Shown: piece by piece, positions 35,403-45,535 of the stretch
How the letters are laid out: the number at the start of each line of letters is the position of its first letter
Position numbering within the stretch: the stretch's first letter is position 1
Source: Arthrobacter castelli DSM 16402
GTDB lineage: Bacteria > Actinomycetota > Actinomycetes > Actinomycetales > Micrococcaceae
Direction of reading: 5' to 3'
Assembly (NCBI RefSeq): GCF_000430705.1
Contig: NZ_AUMN01000010.1
Coordinates: 113,997-177,996, forward strand
Length of the DNA stretch: 64,000 bases
The notes under the pieces: model-generated
What the model was told of the DNA's origin: nothing
Seen by the model: only the letters and a program-made list of their open reading frames with translations
The model's database searches: none
Program-made: the position numbers and the translations under genes

Positions 35403-36671
35403 CTACTGCCTGCGGTCCGTCAGCGCCTCTTCCCGTGTCTGGAATTCGAGCTTCATCCAGCCGGCCTTCCGGTAGACCGGTGTGCCGGCGAGCAGCACCA
35501 GGAACATCACCACCACGATGCCCAGCATCACGCCGACCATGGCCAGCGCGCCGCCGCCGAGGAAGCCGACCAACGGGCTGATCAGGCCGGCGATGCCGAA
35601 TTTGAGTGCTCCCATGACCGCCGAGGCGGTGCCCGCCATATGCCCGTAGTTGTTCAGCGACAGCACGGTGGCGTTTGGCGGAACCAGCCCCTGGGTTGCG
35701 AAGACCAGCCAGAGCCCGATCAGCACCCCGAATAGTCCGCCCGCACCGGTGAGCACGGTCAGCAGCAGGAGCACGCCGAAGCCGAGTTGTATCAGCACCG
35801 ACGCCCGCAGGATCCTCGCCGGGGCAATGTGGCGCACCAGGCTCGCGTTGAGCTGCGCCGAAAGCACCAGCACCACGCCATTGAGCGCGAAAACCAGTGC
35901 GAACTGGGACCCGCTGAGCCCGTATTGATTCTGGAATACGAACGGCGATCCCACCACGTAGCTCATGATGACGCCCATCCCCAGCCCGGGCAGCACCGCC
36001 AGCGCCATGAATTCCCGGTCGCGCAGCAGCGACCAGTATGAGCCCGCGATCTGGCGTGGCCGCGCACCGCGCCGGCTCTCGACCGGCAGGGTCTCCGGCA
36101 TCCACTTCCACACGATCACCACGAGGGCAGCCCCAATTAGCGCCAGTGCGTAGAACACGGCACGCCAATGCCATTGCCCGGCGATGACCTGCCCAATGGA
36201 TGGCGCGAACAACGGTGCGACACCAATGACCAGCACCAGCCGCGACATCAACCGCGCCGCTTCCGAACCGATAAACCGGTCGCGGATCACGGCAATTGCG
36301 ACGACGGCGGCAGCCGCGTTGAAGAATCCCTGCAGCACCCGCAGGCCGATCAGCGTGGCGATATCCGGCGCGATCGAGCACGCCATGGAGATCACGATGT
36401 GCAACGTGATGCCAACTATCAGCGGCAGCCGGCGTCCGAACCGGTCGGACAGCGGGCCGATGACCAGCTGTCCCACGCCACCGCCGATCAGCATCGCCGA
36501 CAGCGTGAACTGCACTGCGGCCTGGCTTGCTTGGAGGTCTGTGGCCACATCCGGCAGGGACGGCAGATACATGTCCGTCGACAACGCAGGCAGCGCGGAC
36601 AGCGCACCGAGCATCAGCACATATTTGAAGTTCGGTACGTGTCTGGTTTGGTTGCCTGGGACATCAGTCAC
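35403..36671 (-). CDS. MFS multidrug exporter, Bcr/CflA type
   Basis: A 422-residue major facilitator with about 12 hydrophobic helices. The Bcr/CflA signature is visible in SALPALSTDMYLPSLPDVA of helix 1 and the motif-A loop GPLSDRFGRRLPLIVG between helices 2 and 3. Members export drugs such as chloramphenicol or bicyclomycin, sometimes sulfonamides or cysteine. The GTG at 36671 has AGGG upstream. It has no obvious link to the sugar genes around it. Confidence 0.9.
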   Translation of the reverse strand: MTDVPGNQTRHVPNFKYVLMLGALSALPALSTDMYLPSLPDVATDLQASQAAVQFTLSAMLIGGGVGQLVIGPLSDRFGRRLPLIVGITLHIVISMACSIAPDIATLIGLRVLQGFFNAAAAVVAIAVIRDRFIGSEAARLMSRLVLVIGVAPLFAPSIGQVIAGQWHWRAVFYALALIGAALVVIVWKWMPETLPVESRRGARPRQIAGSYWSLLRDREFMALAVLPGLGMGVIMSYVVGSPFVFQNQYGLSGSQFALVFALNGVVLVLSAQLNASLVRHIAPARILRASVLIQLGFGVLLLLTVLTGAGGLFGVLIGLWLVFATQGLVPPNATVLSLNNYGHMAGTASAVMGALKFGIAGLISPLVGFLGGGALAMVGVMLGIVVVMFLVLLAGTPVYRKAGWMKLEFQTREEALTDRRQ

Positions 36672-36778
36672 TCATTCAACCCTAGCGAAGGTAGCCGACG
36701 ATGTCGTTGGGCCGGTAAACGCCCGCCCAAGGTTTGAGCTCTTCAAGGAAACCGGCACGCGGGCAGGGGCGGCACCCG

Positions 36779-38098
36779 CTAGTGCTGGCTGCGCCGCGGT
36801 TCGGCTGTGGCCAAGGCCTCGTCCTCATCCGGGAGCGGCTCGGCTGAAGGCGGCGGCGGTATGTCGTTGTTGTCCTTGCCCGGCCGGACGACAGGGCGGA
36901 ACCGCGGCGAGCCGGTGACGCGACGCTTGTTGAACACGTCGAAGGCCACCGCAAGCAGCAGCACCATGCCCTTAATGAACTGCTGGTAGTCGGTTCCAAC
37001 GCCCATCAGCGACATGCCGTTGTTCAGCACGCCCATGATCAGACCGCCGGTGATGGCGCCGACGACGGTGCCGACGCCGCCGGTCACGGCCGCACCGCCA
37101 ATGAAGGCAGCGGCAATAGCGTCCAGTTCGAACAAGTTGCCGGCACCCGGGCCGGCCGAATTGAGGCGCCCGGTGAATACCAGGCCCGCCAACGCCGCCA
37201 GCACGCCCATGTTGACGAACAGGAAGAAGTCGACCTTCTTGACCTTGACGCCGGATAGTTCGGCGGCGTGCAGATTGCCGCCGCGGGCGTAAACGTGCCG
37301 CCCGAAGACACTGCGGGTCATCACCAGGCTGTAGGCAACAATCAGCACAGCCAGCACCACCAGCACAATAGGGGTGCCGCCGCGCGAGCTGCCCAACAGG
37401 TAGGTCATGCCAAGAATCATGATGATGCCGAAGGCGAGCTTGGTGGTGAACCACGCTGACGGCTCGTCGTCGAGGCCCATCCTGCGGCGTGAAGCGCGGG
37501 CCTTGAACTGCTGCACGGCCAGTGCTGCGGTTGCCAGCAGGCCGAGCCCAATCGTGGTCCAGTCGAAGATGTTCGTCTCCGGCGGGAACAGCCCCGGGAA
37601 CAGGAATCCGCCGCCCAAGGCACGGTACGGTTCCGGGAAGCCGGTGATGCGCTGATTTCCCAGGGTGATCTGCGTCAGGCCACGGAAGATCAGCATGCCG
37701 GCCAGCGTGACGATGAAGGCGGGAATTCCCACGTAGGCAATCCAGAATCCCTGCCACGCTCCGACGAGGGCGCCGACCAGCAGGGAGGCAACCAGGGCCA
37801 GCCACCAGGGGAAGTCCCAGCTTTGGATCATCACTCCGGACATCGCACCGACGAAGGCGGCAACGGAGCCGACGGACAGGTCGATGTGACCGGCAATGAT
37901 CACCATCACCATGCCGATGGCCAGCAGCAGAATGTAGCTGTTCTGCACGATGATGTTCGATACGTTCTCCGGTTGCAGCAGTGCGCCTGCAGTCAGGATC
38001 TGGAAGAACCCGACGATGACCAGCAGCGCGACAAATATTCCAATTTGGCGCAGCCGGCTCATCAGGAAACCGGCGGAGTCCTTGATAGTCGTTACCAT
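36779..38098 (-). CDS. Multiple-monosaccharide ABC transporter permease (GguB/MmsB type)
   Basis: A 439-residue permease of the CUT2 class with about ten membrane segments; the family signature GMVMVIIAGHIDLSVGSVAA lies near residue 65, and GGAAVTGGVGTVVGAITGGL near residue 350. An additional cytoplasmic loop (KARASRRRMGLDDEPSAWF) is typical of the GguB/XylH branch. The ATG at 38098 begins five bases after the ATPase stop. The C-terminal ~35 residues are charged and Pro-rich. Together with the two next genes it imports a pentose or hexose; the AraR-like operator upstream points to L-arabinose. Confidence 0.92.
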   Translation of the reverse strand: MVTTIKDSAGFLMSRLRQIGIFVALLVIVGFFQILTAGALLQPENVSNIIVQNSYILLLAIGMVMVIIAGHIDLSVGSVAAFVGAMSGVMIQSWDFPWWLALVASLLVGALVGAWQGFWIAYVGIPAFIVTLAGMLIFRGLTQITLGNQRITGFPEPYRALGGGFLFPGLFPPETNIFDWTTIGLGLLATAALAVQQFKARASRRRMGLDDEPSAWFTTKLAFGIIMILGMTYLLGSSRGGTPIVLVVLAVLIVAYSLVMTRSVFGRHVYARGGNLHAAELSGVKVKKVDFFLFVNMGVLAALAGLVFTGRLNSAGPGAGNLFELDAIAAAFIGGAAVTGGVGTVVGAITGGLIMGVLNNGMSLMGVGTDYQQFIKGMVLLLAVAFDVFNKRRVTGSPRFRPVVRPGKDNNDIPPPPSAEPLPDEDEALATAEPRRSQH

Positions 38099-38103
38099 TC
38101 GAA

Positions 38104-39633
<1,530 letters not shown>

Positions 39634-39766
39634 GCAGTTTCCAATTCTCGCAAGCAGTGGTTCCGGCGCGGATATCCGCCCGTCCACCGCGCTCTGGCGG
39701 GTATAACAAGGAAGTGGCCGGCCACCGCCGCCGAGCTTCTTCAGCGGCGATAACCGGCCGGCGCCA

Positions 39767-40879
39767 TTACTTCAGCTCTTTGGCCTCGTAGTAGCCGCTG
39801 TCCACCAGGACCTTCTTGTAGTTCTCTTTGGTGACAATCTCGGACTCCAGCAGGTACGACGGGACAACCTTGGTGCCGTTGTCATATGTCTCGGTGTCGT
39901 TGACCTCCGGCTTCTTGCCGTTGAGGATGTCATCGACCATGAGGACCGCGCGCTTGCCCAGTTTCCTGACGTCCTTGAAGATCGTCGAATACTGTTCGCC
40001 TTCGATAATGGACTTCACGGAGCCGACCTCGGCATCCTGTCCGGTCACGATCGGCAGAGTTTTATTGGTATATCCGGCCGACTTCAGTGCGGAGATAATG
40101 CCGATGGACAGGCCATCGTACGGCGACAGAATGCCATCCAGCTTCGCATTGCCAATGGTCAGAAGGTCTTCCATCCTGGCCTGGGCCGTGGCCGGCAGCC
40201 AGCGCAGGATGGCAGCCTGCTGGAAGTTTGTCTGGCCACTGGGAACCTTCAGCACGCCGCTGTCCAGATACGGCTGCAGAGTGTCCATTGCTCCGTTCCA
40301 GAAGAACTTCGCGTTGTTGTCGTCGGGGCTGCCGGCGAACAGCTCCACATTGAAGGGGCCCTTCTTGCCGGTTTTCTTCCCGTTCTCGTCAAGGATTCCG
40401 AGACCGGTCAGCAGGGAGGTCGCTTGCTGGACACCGACCTGATAGTTGTCGAACGTGGTGTAGTAGTCAACAGTGTCCGAGCCCAGAATCAACCGGTCGT
40501 AGGAGATGACCGGAATGTCCTGGGCCTCGGCTGTCTCCAGCACGCTCGTCAGGGTTGTACCGTCAATCGAGGCGATGATGAGCGCTTCGGCGCCGTCGGT
40601 GATCATGTTCTCGATCTGGGAAACCTGGGTGGGGATGTCGTCATTGGCGTACTGCAGGTCGACTTTGTAGCCGAGTTCCTTCAGCTCCTTCCTGACGTTC
40701 TTACCGTCGGCGATCCACCGTTCCGACTGCTGCGTCGGCATCGCTACGCCGATCAAGGCACCCTTGGAGGACTGGTCCTCCTCGTTGCCCCCTGCTCCGC
40801 GGCTGCCGCCGCACGCTGTCAGAGTCAGCGCCAGCACACTCGCGGCAGCCACTGAGACGAAGAATTTGTTTTTCTTCAC
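39767..40879 (-). CDS. Sugar ABC transporter substrate-binding lipoprotein (ChvE type)
   Basis: A 370-residue lipoprotein with signal peptide [20 protein letters not shown] and lipobox LTACGG. The mature part is a type I periplasmic binding fold: [57 protein letters not shown] and [20 protein letters not shown]. It matches the ChvE/MmsE group that binds several monosaccharides (arabinose, xylose, galactose). The GTG at 40879 has AAAGGA upstream; an ATG five codons earlier is an alternative. It is first in the transporter operon, with a LacI-type operator just downstream of its promoter. Confidence 0.92.
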   Translation of the reverse strand: MKKNKFFVSVAAASVLALTLTACGGSRGAGGNEEDQSSKGALIGVAMPTQQSERWIADGKNVRKELKELGYKVDLQYANDDIPTQVSQIENMITDGAEALIIASIDGTTLTSVLETAEAQDIPVISYDRLILGSDTVDYYTTFDNYQVGVQQATSLLTGLGILDENGKKTGKKGPFNVELFAGSPDDNNAKFFWNGAMDTLQPYLDSGVLKVPSGQTNFQQAAILRWLPATAQARMEDLLTIGNAKLDGILSPYDGLSIGIISALKSAGYTNKTLPIVTGQDAEVGSVKSIIEGEQYSTIFKDVRKLGKRAVLMVDDILNGKKPEVNDTETYDNGTKVVPSYLLESEIVTKENYKKVLVDSGYYEAKELK

Positions 40880-40974
40880 TGCTATTCCTTTCATGGGGCG
40901 CCCGGCGCAGATCACAGCATCCCTGGTGTGGAAATGCGTCTGGCACGCCGAATTGTCCAGTCTGCGACCTGGAA

Positions 40975-41030
40975 TGTGAGCGTTCACATCGATCGTGTTA
41001 GTTTACTCACAACGCCCGTGAATGTGTCAA
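40975..41030 (-). promoter_or_regulatory. Promoter and AraR-like operator of the monosaccharide ABC transporter
   Basis: On the minus strand TTGACA (41030-41025) and TAAACT (41005-41000) with a 19-base spacer. Downstream lies the near-perfect palindrome TGTGAACGCTCACA (40988-40975), closely matching the araB operator TGTGAGCGCTAACA. The repressor could act as a roadblock. Confidence 0.65.
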
Positions 41031-41077
41031 CGAGTGGCCAGGTTCGCGGGGACTTGGCCGAGGTTTCGGCCCCGGTC

Positions 41078-42115
41078 TCAGCTGAGCTGGATCATCACCT
41101 TTGAGGAACCGGTGGCCCGGTCGGCCGCGAGCTCGAACCCGCGGACCGCTTCTCCGATGGCCACTTCGTGGGTCATCAGCGGCGAGACGTCGACTCCGCC
41201 GGCCATCAGTTCCAGCGCCGTGCTGATTTCGTCGACGAACCGGTAGGAGCCGCGGTAGTCGATTTCGCGGGTCACGATGTTGCCGATAGCCGCGGATATC
41301 TCGCCGGCCGGAAGGTTGCCGACTTGGACCAGCACCCCGCCACGCTTCACGGCGGCGATGACCCCGCCCAGCGCGCGGGGTGCCCCGGATGCCTCGATGG
41401 CTGCATCGACGTCGACCGGGAGGGTATCGCCCCGGCCGGGGTTCACCGTCGCGTCGGCTCCCATGCGGCGCGCGATGTCCAGTGCGTCGTCGGACAGATC
41501 CGCGGCAACCACACGCCCTGCCCCGGCGGCCAAGGCAGCGGCAACGGTCAATGCCCCGATCGGCCCGCACCCGTTGATCAGCACCGTCCGGCCGGCCAGT
41601 TCGCCGGCCCGGGCGACGGCGTGCAATGCCACCCCGAACGGCTCGGCAAGTGCCGACTCCTTCAGGGTCACCCCGTCCGGCACAATGCGCAGTTGGTCCG
41701 GGCGCACCGCGCGGTACCGGCTGAAGGCGCCCTGTTCGTGAGGGTGGAAGGCCGCTGAACCAAAATACCGGACCTGAGGCCAGAGGTTGCTCCGGGCAGC
41801 AAGCTCCGGTGCATGGTCACCGACCAAAGTCGCCGGATGCAGCGTCACCGGCGTTCCGACGTCGGCCCCCACGGCGGCCACTGCCTCGGCTGCATCCGTG
41901 CCGATTGACGCAATGCGTCCGGAGACTTCGTGGCCCAGCACCAGCGGGTCGGACAGGGCGGCGGTGCCTGAGGTTCCATGTTTCCAGTAGGCAATGTCCG
42001 AGCCGCAGATCCCTCCCCAGGCCAGCTCCACGAGGACCTCGTGAGGTCCGGGATGCGGGTCCGGCGTTTCCTCGACCCTCAGGTCGTCCTTGCCATGGAC
42101 GATGACTGCCTTCAT
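41078..42115 (-). CDS. Zinc-type dehydrogenase, L-idonate 5-dehydrogenase-like, without structural zinc cysteines
   Basis: A 345-residue medium-chain dehydrogenase. The catalytic zinc sites are present (WGGICGSDIAYWKHG; LGHEVSGRI; AEPFGVALHAV), as is the NAD(P) fold (LINGCGPIGALTVAAALAAG). The region VRYFGSAAFHPHEQGAFSRY is typical of IdnD. The lobe that usually carries four structural-zinc cysteines reads HPATLVGDHAPELAARSNLW and has none. IdnD oxidises L-idonate to 5-ketogluconate; the alternative is another polyol or acid sugar. It lies 101 bases after an Nramp-like transporter in the same direction and may use what that protein carries. Confidence 0.82.
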   Translation of the reverse strand: MKAVIVHGKDDLRVEETPDPHPGPHEVLVELAWGGICGSDIAYWKHGTSGTAALSDPLVLGHEVSGRIASIGTDAAEAVAAVGADVGTPVTLHPATLVGDHAPELAARSNLWPQVRYFGSAAFHPHEQGAFSRYRAVRPDQLRIVPDGVTLKESALAEPFGVALHAVARAGELAGRTVLINGCGPIGALTVAAALAAGAGRVVAADLSDDALDIARRMGADATVNPGRGDTLPVDVDAAIEASGAPRALGGVIAAVKRGGVLVQVGNLPAGEISAAIGNIVTREIDYRGSYRFVDEISTALELMAGGVDVSPLMTHEVAIGEAVRGFELAADRATGSSKVMIQLS

Positions 42116-42151
42116 GGTGTGCTCCCTCGATCCCTTCTTGCCGCCATCGTC

Positions 42152-42209
42152 CGCCGTTGTCGGCTGTTCCCGCCGTCGTCTGCCGTTGTCGGCTGTTCCC
42201 GCCGTCGTC
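42152..42209. repeat. Two-copy 29-bp tandem repeat
   Basis: The unit YGCCGTTGTCGGCTGTTCCC plus GCCGTCGTC is present twice back to back (42152-42180 and 42181-42209), differing in one base. It fills the gap between the idonate-dehydrogenase-like gene and the Nramp-like gene. Confidence 0.85.
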
Positions 42210-42216
42210 GTCAGGC

Positions 42217-43623
42217 TTAAAGCATATTGACCAGGCCCATGACGCCGACAAAGAACACCGCGATGGCGGACAGCACCAGCATAACGGCGAAGAACTTACC
42301 GTCCTTGACCAGCGGATCCGTCTGCCGGTGGGAGAGATAGACGGTCGCGGCTGCAACGCCCATCAGATACACAGCGTTGAGAATGCCGGCCAGGACCACC
42401 AAAGCCAGCGGCGACGACACGATGGTGCCGAACAGGCCCCACACCAGCGGCAGTATGATCATAATGGAGCGCATCCAGCGATCGCGTTGCCGTTGGTTGC
42501 TCCAGTCGTAGGCACCGAACACGGCGAGCGTGTTCCCCACCTGGCGACCCAGGCTCGGCACGTTGGCGATGATCGTCTTGAACAGTGCGAGGCCGGCGCC
42601 GATCAGGAAGACAACGGCTCCCCAGCGTCCCACCTCGGTGGAGAAGATGCTCGAAATGGTGGCCATTACCTCGTCGCCCGCCGGCACGATGCCCTGCGGG
42701 TGCAGCACAGCGGCACCGAGGATGTAGAACGCCGCGGTGGAAATCGTGTAGACGAACCAAGCGACCCAGGCGTCCAGTTTCATCACGGAGATCCAGCCGC
42801 GGGCACGCTTCACCCACGCTTCGGAACCGTCGTTATGGCCGGACCAGGCTGCGTACCCCTTTTCGACACACCAGTAGGTGTAGGCGGTGATTTCGCCGGC
42901 CCCGACGCCCGTCAGGCCGAACATGGACAGTGCCACGCCGAAGGAACCAACGGCGATCTGGAAGCGCATTCCCTCCATCAACTGGCCGGCGGTCCAGGAG
43001 AACTCCGTACCCTGAATCGCGAACACCATGACGATAGCGAACACGGCGATGAGCACCACCAAGGCCGTGGAAATCCGCTCCACCACTGTGTACTTGTTGG
43101 TCAGGTGGATCGCGATGGCGATGGCCACCAGAATGGCGACCCAACTGCCGATCGAGACGAAAGAGTAGGGGTCGCCGCCGATCGGCATAAGCGAGGAGAA
43201 GGCGAATGCCGAGGCGGTAATGACCCCGGCCTGGCTGGTGAGGAACTGGACGAACATCAGCAGCACGAGCCAGGCCATCCAGCCGCGTTTGCCAATTTTC
43301 GGTGGAACCTCGTCGTAGCCCGTCACCGCGACTTTGCCGGTGGAGATGGACCAGCGCCCCAACTCGATTTGCACCCACACCTTGATGAAGGTGGAGACCA
43401 GCACCAGCCACAGCAGGATGAATCCGACTTCGGCGCCCAAGGTGGTTGCCGTGAGCAGTTCACCGGAGCCGACGACGGCGGCCGAGGTGATCATGCCGGG
43501 GCCGAGGAAGCGGAGCTTGCCCAGCCAGCTCTTGGGCGGATCCTGGACGTCGTTGGGATTCAGGGCATACGGATCGTCCAGGTCCCCGGCTCCGAGGGCC
43601 GGTTCGGACGTACTAGCTGACAA
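42217..43623 (-). CDS. Nramp-related transporter lacking the metal-binding DPGN motif (copy 1)
   Basis: A 468-residue membrane protein with about 11-12 helices and overall Nramp/LeuT-fold similarity. In helix 1, where Mn/Fe Nramps have DPGN, it reads GPGMITSAAVVGSGELLTAT (GSGE). In helix 6, where MPH is expected, it reads SMFGLTGVGAGEIT. The metal-ligand Asp and Asn are thus gone, and divalent-metal transport is doubtful. The TTG at 43623 has GAGGAG upstream and fits the copy at 53008; longer starts are implausible. It sits in front of an idonate-dehydrogenase-like gene, so an organic acid or polyol substrate is a reasonable guess. CTCTATAGG just upstream resembles, imperfectly, the regulon site seen at 46612. 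Confidence 0.85.
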   Translation of the reverse strand: MSASTSEPALGAGDLDDPYALNPNDVQDPPKSWLGKLRFLGPGMITSAAVVGSGELLTATTLGAEVGFILLWLVLVSTFIKVWVQIELGRWSISTGKVAVTGYDEVPPKIGKRGWMAWLVLLMFVQFLTSQAGVITASAFAFSSLMPIGGDPYSFVSIGSWVAILVAIAIAIHLTNKYTVVERISTALVVLIAVFAIVMVFAIQGTEFSWTAGQLMEGMRFQIAVGSFGVALSMFGLTGVGAGEITAYTYWCVEKGYAAWSGHNDGSEAWVKRARGWISVMKLDAWVAWFVYTISTAAFYILGAAVLHPQGIVPAGDEVMATISSIFSTEVGRWGAVVFLIGAGLALFKTIIANVPSLGRQVGNTLAVFGAYDWSNQRQRDRWMRSIMIILPLVWGLFGTIVSSPLALVVLAGILNAVYLMGVAAATVYLSHRQTDPLVKDGKFFAVMLVLSAIAVFFVGVMGLVNML

Positions 43624-43788
43624 TTCTGCTCCTCTATAGGCGTGGGGCGGCTTGTGCTGACCGAAGGGCGGGACCCGCACCGCGTTCCGTGCCGATCTCT
43701 GCTCCCAGTGTTCCAGCGCACACCATCCAATAGGATATTTGCTTCGGGTGCCCGGGAGAAAGTATTGCCACAAGTTGCACTATCGCCG

Positions 43789-43870
43789 GAGGCAGGGTCT
43801 CGATGGCAGGGTTCCGAGGGCGGGTCTCGGGGGAACATTTCAGAGGCAGGGTCTCGGAGGGCGGGTCTCG
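43789..43870. repeat. Degenerate GC-rich tandem repeats
   Basis: GAGGCAGGGTCTCG recurs at 43789 and 43843, and GAGGGCGGGTCTCG at 43816 and 43857, in the 247-base gap between the Nramp-like gene start and the DedA gene end. The rest of the gap shows nothing recognisable. Confidence 0.7.
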
Positions 43871-44506
43871 CTATCGTTTGATGGTGGAGCCCCGCGTCCG
43901 GACGAACTCCGGCAATTGTCGACCTTCCCACCATGACACCGCGTGGTTGATGGCAGTCCCCAGCGCAAGGGACACTGCGATGGCCAGCAGCACGGCGAAT
44001 TCGGTGGACAGTTGCGGCAGGGCGCCGGACACAGTGCCGACTCCCACCGAATAGGCGGACCACAGCACCCCGGCGAGAACAGAATGTGCCATGAAGCGGC
44101 GGAGAGGCTGGGGGACCATGGCCGCGGCCACGTTAAGTGTCAGTCGTCCCAACGGAACAAACCGGGAGGTCAGCACCAGCGGTAGCCCCTTGCGCCCCAA
44201 TCGGGTCCGCGCGGCCTGGAAGCCTGACTGCCACCGGCGGCCGGAAAAGAACTTCCGCTCCGTCAGATTAAACCGTCGCGCCACAAAGAAAGTCGCGGCG
44301 TCGCCGGCCACGGCCCCGGCCAACATGGCAGCAGCCAGCAGGTAAGGGTTGAGGTGATCTGTCTGTGCTGAGAGGGACCCCAGCGCGACGAACAGCGTGG
44401 TACTCGGCACCGGCGGAATCATCGCTGACACGGTCACGAAGAGCGCCCCGGCCGGATAGATCCACCAGTAGTCCAGACTGCGCAGTAGCTCGCCGAGTTC
44501 GTTCAT
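43871..44506 (-). CDS. DedA-family membrane protein
   Basis: A 211-residue DedA/SNARE-associated-domain protein with about five hydrophobic segments. Typical motifs are the glycine- and proline-rich re-entrant region SAMIPPVPSTTLFVALGSLS near residue 28, GAVAGDAATFFVARRF, and the arginine motif LTSRFVPLGRLTLNVAAAMV near residue 120. The family acts as lipid flippase/undecaprenyl-phosphate transporter or membrane homeostasis factor. The ATG at 44506 has GGAGG eight bases upstream. Confidence 0.87.
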   Translation of the reverse strand: MNELGELLRSLDYWWIYPAGALFVTVSAMIPPVPSTTLFVALGSLSAQTDHLNPYLLAAAMLAGAVAGDAATFFVARRFNLTERKFFSGRRWQSGFQAARTRLGRKGLPLVLTSRFVPLGRLTLNVAAAMVPQPLRRFMAHSVLAGVLWSAYSVGVGTVSGALPQLSTEFAVLLAIAVSLALGTAINHAVSWWEGRQLPEFVRTRGSTIKR

Positions 44507-44621
44507 GCGTCCATCCTCCCCGACAAACAAGTCGGATGCGCTGAACGGTCTTGCTGTAGCGCCAGGCAGCCAGTACCTCCCGCCCCACCGGTAGCATGGC
44601 ATCAACGCGTCGAAGCGAGAA

Positions 44622-44834
44622 CTATGGGGGAGCAGCCGTGTCCCGAGTCGGGCGGCGCAGCGAGTGAGCGGACAGTAAGACCCCGCCCTTGAGGCAAAAG
44701 TCCTCGGCGTAGGTCGTCATCGCTAACCGCGCCAGGAATCGTTCCAATCCGTACCAGGTGAGTATTTCGTCTGTCGGACGTCGGCGACGCCGTGCGAGGT
44801 TCTGCAGATGGTGGTAGGTCTTCTCTGCCGTCAA
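44622..44834 (-). pseudogene. Truncated AbiEii-type nucleotidyltransferase toxin
   Basis: The frame starts with a TTG overlapping the antitoxin stop (TTGA) and encodes about 70 residues: LTAEKTYHHLQNLARRR... then FCLKGGVLLSAHSLRRPTRD, after which the family sequence breaks into TAAPP and a stop. Intact AbiEii toxins have about 250-300 residues, and the GG...RRPTRDIDL motif is the first part of the nucleotidyltransferase site. The gene is cut right at the catalytic aspartates and should be inactive. Confidence 0.75.
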
Positions 44835-45433
44835 AGCAGAATCTCCAATGCTCGTTGCAGCGGTCCCTTCGCCCGGGGCAGGGTGGCCGCCATGTCCATG
44901 AGCATTGCGGGGTGGGATCCTCGGCGCTTCAGCCAATTTCGCAACGCCTCCAAGCCTGTCTCGTAGCCTGCACTGGCTCTCAGCCGAAAAGCATCCACAA
45001 TCGACCGTTCGGGGGAGTAGATCCCAATTTCCAAGCCCTCCCCGCCCTCGATGGAAAGTTCTGAACGACCGACGTTGAAGGTCGCCTTGTCGAAGAGGTG
45101 CCAGGTGACGGGGGACGCGAGCCTCGGTGGAGTCTTGCTCCGTGGCAGTGCCAAGTCAATAGCGGACGGGATTTCATCAATGAGTCCGTGGCGGGCCAAG
45201 GCGCTGTTGAGACAGATAGTGCCGAGCGGAGCCTTATGCGCGGCCTCGATCAGGTCGAGGTCGGCTTCGATGCCGTCGCCGTACACATAAAGTCCAGGCG
45301 CGACCTGATCGATCACTCCGGCATCCCGAAGACGGTAGAGGTTGGATTTTGAGACACCCTGGTTCACAGCGTCGCTGATGCTGAAAACCGAATCGTGTGG
45401 GAGCCGATCCAACGTCTGGCCGTTAGGCTTCAT
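44831..45433 (-). CDS. AbiEi-type antitoxin (type IV toxin-antitoxin)
   Basis: A 200-residue protein with an N-terminal winged-helix domain (FSISDAVNQGVSKSNLYRLR, DAGVIDQVAPGLYVY) and a C-terminal AbiEi domain (GTICLNSALARHGLIDEIPS, IGIYSPERSIVDAFRLR). In AbiE systems it represses the operon and counteracts the nucleotidyltransferase. The partner gene is truncated, so this is probably an orphan antitoxin. Confidence 0.85.
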   Translation of the reverse strand: MKPNGQTLDRLPHDSVFSISDAVNQGVSKSNLYRLRDAGVIDQVAPGLYVYGDGIEADLDLIEAAHKAPLGTICLNSALARHGLIDEIPSAIDLALPRSKTPPRLASPVTWHLFDKATFNVGRSELSIEGGEGLEIGIYSPERSIVDAFRLRASAGYETGLEALRNWLKRRGSHPAMLMDMAATLPRAKGPLQRALEILL

Positions 45434-45535
45434 GGTGCTATTCTACGACGGGTAACTATATTTGTCGTGGAAATGTCCCACATCGCCCGGATGCTTCCTC
45501 TGCATCGCAGTCGTTTCAGAGTTTCGGTGCGGTTG

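Noticed and set aside
43628..43640. CTCTATAGG upstream of Nramp-like copy 1 as a regulon site
   Set aside because: It overlaps the ribosome site, breaks the palindrome and may be chance; noted only as weak.
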